Shown: in pieces, positions 60,770 through 64,000 of the stretch
Numbering within the stretch: the first letter of the stretch is position 1
How the letters are laid out: each line of letters starts with the position of its first letter
Origin: Bacteroides stercorirosoris
GTDB taxonomy: Bacteria > Bacteroidota > Bacteroidia > Bacteroidales > Bacteroidaceae
Direction: 5' to 3'
Assembly: GCF_900142015.1 (NCBI RefSeq)
Contig: NZ_FQZN01000025.1
Span: forward strand, 28,232 to 92,231
DNA length: 64,000 nucleotides
The notes under the pieces: model-generated
Database searches by the model: none
What the model was told of the DNA's origin: nothing
The model's input: the letters and a program-made list of their open reading frames with translations, nothing else
Translations under genes and position numbers: made by a program

Positions 60770-63700
60770 ATGAACCGAAAATCCCTGCTATTCATCGCGG
60801 GAGCAGCCCTGAACATTTTCATCGGCTCCTCTCAGGAAAGAGTAAACCTCGACTTGTCCTCCCAACCGTGGAACATCACCTTAGACCGTGCAGCTGCCTG
60901 GCAGAATGATGAGTTATATCTTCCACCGGTAGATATCAAAGCATTGCCTGCAAACACTCCGACAGGGGGCTGGCAATTACTGAAACATCCCGATAAAACA
61001 GGTATCAATCTGCCTGCCACAGTAGAAGAGCACCTGTGGGGATGGAACGGACAGACATTCGGAGTGACAGGAAACTATACGGGAGTTTCCTGGTTTGAAA
61101 CAGAAGTAGACATTCCTGCCGAATGGAAAGACAGGCGGATTGCAATGAATATCGGCTCCGTAAGGTTCCGTGCTGAAATATTTGTCAACCATCAACTGGC
61201 AGGATATGATTTAGTGAACAGTACTCCTTTCTCCATCGACATCACTCCTTTTATAGAACCGGGCAAGAAGAATGTAATCACTTTCCGGATTACAGATCCT
61301 AACGGGAACTTCAATTGGAAAGACTCACAGGTTTATACCTGGGGAGTATATCGCACCAATCCCTCACACGGCTTCGGTGGCATTACGGGAAAAGTGGAAC
61401 TGGAAGCTACCGGAAAGCTTTATGTGAAAGATGTATTTATCAAAAACCAACCGGAACCGCATACCATTGAAGTAGAAGTCAGGGCAGCCAATGAAACCGG
61501 AGCTTCTGTTACAAACAAGGAACTATGTCTGGAAATCAAGGAACATCCCAACGGACAGACCGTATATCGCAAGAATATCCGCCTGGAATCGCTGAAAGAA
61601 GGTGAGAACCTGCAAACTTATCAAATCAAAGTGTCCAATGCGCACTTATGGAGTGTGGACTCGCCCCGTCTCTATGACCTGAAAATTTCTCTGAACGACG
61701 ATGCAGTAACTGAGCGTTTCGGTTTCCGTTGGTTCGAAATAAAAGATATAAAAGGAGACCGGCAATTCTTCCTGAACGGCAAACGAATCGTATTACGGAC
61801 AGCTATCTCGTGGGGATTCTGGCCTTATAATGGTATCACTCCTTCCGATGAACTGGCCAAACGGCAAATTACGATTGCCAAAGAACTGGGATTGAACATG
61901 CTGAACTTTCACCGGAATATCGGGCAAACCAACATTCTGGACTATGCTGATGAATTGGGATTGCTCTATTTTGAAGAACCCGGAGGTAATCAGTACCCCA
62001 TCAAAAACTTCAATGATAACGACAAACAGAGTAATTTCTATTTTGCCTACCGCAACGAGAAACTGGCACGCATGGTGAAGCGGGACCGTAACCATCCGTC
62101 ACTCATCATCTACAATCTGCATAATGAACGTGGCGCTTATCCCCAGACTCAAGATTATGACCAGATGCGCATGGCACATGCTTTGGACCCTACCCGCATC
62201 CTGACTTATAATTCAAGCAACGGAGAAAATCCGGCAGAGGAACACAACACGCGTTTCAAACTGCATCTGATGCCTTATGACACTACCTTCTACGACTATG
62301 GATGGTATGACCGGCATCATGCAGGCGGTCCCGGATGCTATCATGACAACTTATATCTGGGTAAAGATAACTATCACCGTTTCTCCGATCATAAGAAAGA
62401 AATTGTTTACTGGGGTGAAGACGGGGCAATCGGTACTCCTCCACGCCTGCAACTCATCCGCGAAGATATCCTGAAAAGCGGCAAGATGAATAGTTGGGAA
62501 GCGGACGATTATCTGCAATGGTATGACGCCTACGACCGTTTTCTGAAAGAGAAAGGGTTCGACAAAGCTTTCCCCACAGTGGATGACCTGACGCGTTCCA
62601 TGGGAAATGTTTCTTTCTATTATCAGGGAAGAATCATAGAGAATATCCGGATCAGTAATACAGTAGATGCGTATGCCGTAAATGGTTGGGAAAGTATGAA
62701 ACTTGAGAATCATTCGGGCATCGTCGACAATTACCGTTTCCCGAAAGGAGATCCGGAAGTCATGGTCCGCTACAATGCTCCTCTTTATCTGGCTGTCAAA
62801 ATGAACCGCAAGGTAGTGAGTACAGGAGATACAACGTTGGTGGACACTTACATTGTGAACGAAAAGAATCTGAAAGGTTCTTATATACTGAATCTGGTAG
62901 CCAAAGATGAAGGTGGAAACGTAGTGGCCAGTCATAAGGAACGGGTGACAGTGAAAGGTGGAAATGACTACGGTCAATGCCTGCAAAGCGGTTGGGCATT
63001 TATACCGAAGAGTAAAGGTTATACCCGTATAGAGGCTTCTTTACTGAAAGGCAAAACAGAGTTGGTAAAGGGAGATGATCTGTTGTTTGCGGTTGAACTG
63101 GATACGAAAGGCATCACAACACAGGGCAGTGTAGCCGATACGACGGGAGCTCTGGTAAACTTCTTACGTGGTGTCGGCATGGAGGTTCCGGTTTACAAAG
63201 GTGGCACCCCCGAAGGAGATTATCTGCTGGTCGGCGCTTATGAACCTACGCAATGGGGCAGTGGCATGAGCGACATCATGGAATGGGTATATAAAGGACA
63301 TACTCTGATTATTGTAGACAATCCGGAACGTTGGGCAGAATTCCTGGCAGATAAAGAGGTACTGGACTATCGTGGTTCGAAGATTCTGGGTAAATCATGG
63401 TATGGAGGTAATTTCTTCAACCGGGAGCATCCTATCTTTATGAACCTGCCGGCAAATAGTGCTTTCAACTGGGAATATCAATGCTTTGCCACGTACAACC
63501 GGCGTCGTATCGGTTTGCGGTGTTTCAATGGTGAGACACTTGTAGGCTGTGTTTCCGACCATAAGAAAGAGGTATATTCAGCCTTACAGGTGATACCGGC
63601 AGGAAGTGGAAAAGTAATTATCACTACGCTGGATATCCCTGCCTGTATCAAAGGAATCAAGGAGTATACCGCACCTGTCGATTTGGATGGTATGAATGAA

Positions 63701-63793
63701 TCTATGAATACATTCAATACGAAAAGTGAAAACCGGGCTAATGTGGTAGGACAACAGTTGCTACTGAATCTATTGAAGGAAGTTTATAGATAA
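60770..63793 (+). CDS. GH2-like secreted glycosidase
   Basis: This is a 1007-aa exported protein. A jelly-roll sugar-binding domain (about 25-215; GVSWFETEVDIPAEW, RFRAEIFVNHQLAGYD) precedes Ig-like strands (215-340), a TIM barrel with acid/base Glu453 in LIIYNLHNERG and likely nucleophile Glu550 in VYWGEDGA, and a C-terminal beta region plus a flavodoxin-like end (LLVGAYEPTQWG). The order is that of GH2 beta-galactosidase/glucuronidase relatives. In this locus it likely removes side-chain sugars from pectin. The N-terminus lacks a clear lipobox. Confidence 0.82.
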   Translation: MNRKSLLFIAGAALNIFIGSSQERVNLDLSSQPWNITLDRAAAWQNDELYLPPVDIKALPANTPTGGWQLLKHPDKTGINLPATVEEHLWGWNGQTFGVTGNYTGVSWFETEVDIPAEWKDRRIAMNIGSVRFRAEIFVNHQLAGYDLVNSTPFSIDITPFIEPGKKNVITFRITDPNGNFNWKDSQVYTWGVYRTNPSHGFGGITGKVELEATGKLYVKDVFIKNQPEPHTIEVEVRAANETGASVTNKELCLEIKEHPNGQTVYRKNIRLESLKEGENLQTYQIKVSNAHLWSVDSPRLYDLKISLNDDAVTERFGFRWFEIKDIKGDRQFFLNGKRIVLRTAISWGFWPYNGITPSDELAKRQITIAKELGLNMLNFHRNIGQTNILDYADELGLLYFEEPGGNQYPIKNFNDNDKQSNFYFAYRNEKLARMVKRDRNHPSLIIYNLHNERGAYPQTQDYDQMRMAHALDPTRILTYNSSNGENPAEEHNTRFKLHLMPYDTTFYDYGWYDRHHAGGPGCYHDNLYLGKDNYHRFSDHKKEIVYWGEDGAIGTPPRLQLIREDILKSGKMNSWEADDYLQWYDAYDRFLKEKGFDKAFPTVDDLTRSMGNVSFYYQGRIIENIRISNTVDAYAVNGWESMKLENHSGIVDNYRFPKGDPEVMVRYNAPLYLAVKMNRKVVSTGDTTLVDTYIVNEKNLKGSYILNLVAKDEGGNVVASHKERVTVKGGNDYGQCLQSGWAFIPKSKGYTRIEASLLKGKTELVKGDDLLFAVELDTKGITTQGSVADTTGALVNFLRGVGMEVPVYKGGTPEGDYLLVGAYEPTQWGSGMSDIMEWVYKGHTLIIVDNPERWAEFLADKEVLDYRGSKILGKSWYGGNFFNREHPIFMNLPANSAFNWEYQCFATYNRRRIGLRCFNGETLVGCVSDHKKEVYSALQVIPAGSGKVIITTLDIPACIKGIKEYTAPVDLDGMNESMNTFNTKSENRANVVGQQLLLNLLKEVYR

Positions 63794-63847
63794 GAGTATT
63801 CAGAAGACAAGAAGCTAAATAGGGATATTCCTAAAATAATAAAATTT

Positions 63848-63885
63848 AAGGCAACTAATTCATTGCGAGTTAGTTGCCTTTTTTG
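63848..63885 (+). terminator. Intrinsic terminator after the GH2-like gene
   Basis: AAGGCAACTAA (63848-63858) pairs perfectly with TTAGTTGCCTT (63870-63880), followed by TTTTT, 55 bp beyond the stop. Confidence 0.85.
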
Positions 63886-63953
63886 TATCTTTAAGCATTC
63901 CCCCTAAAAAACGGTTTGACGGCCAAAACGGGGGTAATCTAAACTAAAAACAC

Positions 63954-64000
63954 ATGGTAAAGATACAAAAAATCTCAGAAATCGAACCTCGTTTAGGTTT
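63954..64000 (+). CDS. Start of a gene cut by the right edge
   Basis: ATG 63954 opens a frame (MVKIQKISEIEPRLG...) that runs off the window after 15 codons. The segment is charged and has no signal peptide. It follows the terminator of the GH2-like gene, so it begins a new unit. Nothing more can be said. Confidence 0.35.
   Translation, partial: MVKIQKISEIEPRLG

Overview
The window looks like a chromosomal segment of a gut Bacteroides. The evidence is the promoter style (TAnnTTTG -7 boxes, no clear Shine-Dalgarno sequences), SusC/SusD pairs, a hybrid two-component sensor (HTCS), a DUF6377 regulator, CE8/PL10/GH97/GH27 enzymes, many SPII lipoproteins, and short operons separated by AT-rich spacers. 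No rRNA, tRNA, CRISPR array or transposase was found.

Layout. (1) 1-12.2 kb is a prophage or capsid-forming element, almost all on the minus strand and truncated by the left edge. Read in the direction of transcription it has an immunity switch (CI-like repressor facing a small early gene, with a 14-bp perfect dyad operator between them), a LuxR-type HTH protein with a membrane segment, small early genes, a 1075-aa primase/helicase, an array of TGTAGAA iteron-like repeats, two small genes, a ClpP-type prohead protease fused to a scaffold, a major capsid protein with an extra Ig-like C-terminal domain, and two further structural-region genes. Integrase, terminase, portal and tail genes are not in the window. 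(2) 12.4-14.5 kb holds a 51-aa secreted peptide, queE-queD (queuosine pathway) and a phosphodiester glycosidase-like protein. (3) 14.7-19.4 kb holds a near-leaderless YbaN/DUF454 gene and a long minus-strand operon of DUF2141, paralogous membrane proteins, a 29-aa membrane peptide, a winged-helix regulator and a nucleosidase, with a palindromic operator over its promoter. (4) 20-23.3 kb holds the housekeeping genes zapB-like, zapA, rny and cutC. (5) 23.6-29.8 kb holds a transglutaminase-like lipoprotein, DUF2141, a TonB-dependent receptor and a LytTR regulator. (6) 30-34.3 kb holds a 46-aa peptide, YccF, a heparinase II/III-like protein, dinB and a PAS protein. (7) 34.4-46.4 kb is a polysaccharide utilization locus (PUL): DUF6377 regulator, SusC, SusD, a three-repeat SusE/F-like protein, GH27, a CBM lipoprotein and GH97. 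Together these suggest an alpha-glucan or alpha-galactoside target. (8) 46.4-49.6 kb holds a MATE transporter and two L,D-transpeptidases. (9) 50-63.8 kb is a pectin PUL: beta-propeller glycosidase, PL10-CE8 fusion, HTCS, CE8 esterase and a GH2-like enzyme.

The most unusual signal is between genes. Four separate spacers (about 19.6, 41.1, 49.9 and 52.2 kb) carry degenerate tandem arrays with exactly the same 22-bp period but different unit sequences, and most units show internal dyad symmetry. In addition, a 203/204-bp palindromic element occurs twice (23.3 and 51.9 kb) with paired substitutions that preserve base pairing. Other points of note are a CBM split by one in-frame stop plus a lipoprotein signal (about 43.95 kb), direct repeats at LytTR-like spacing upstream of the TonB receptor gene, and a 156-bp near-identical duplication inside the SusE/F-like gene.
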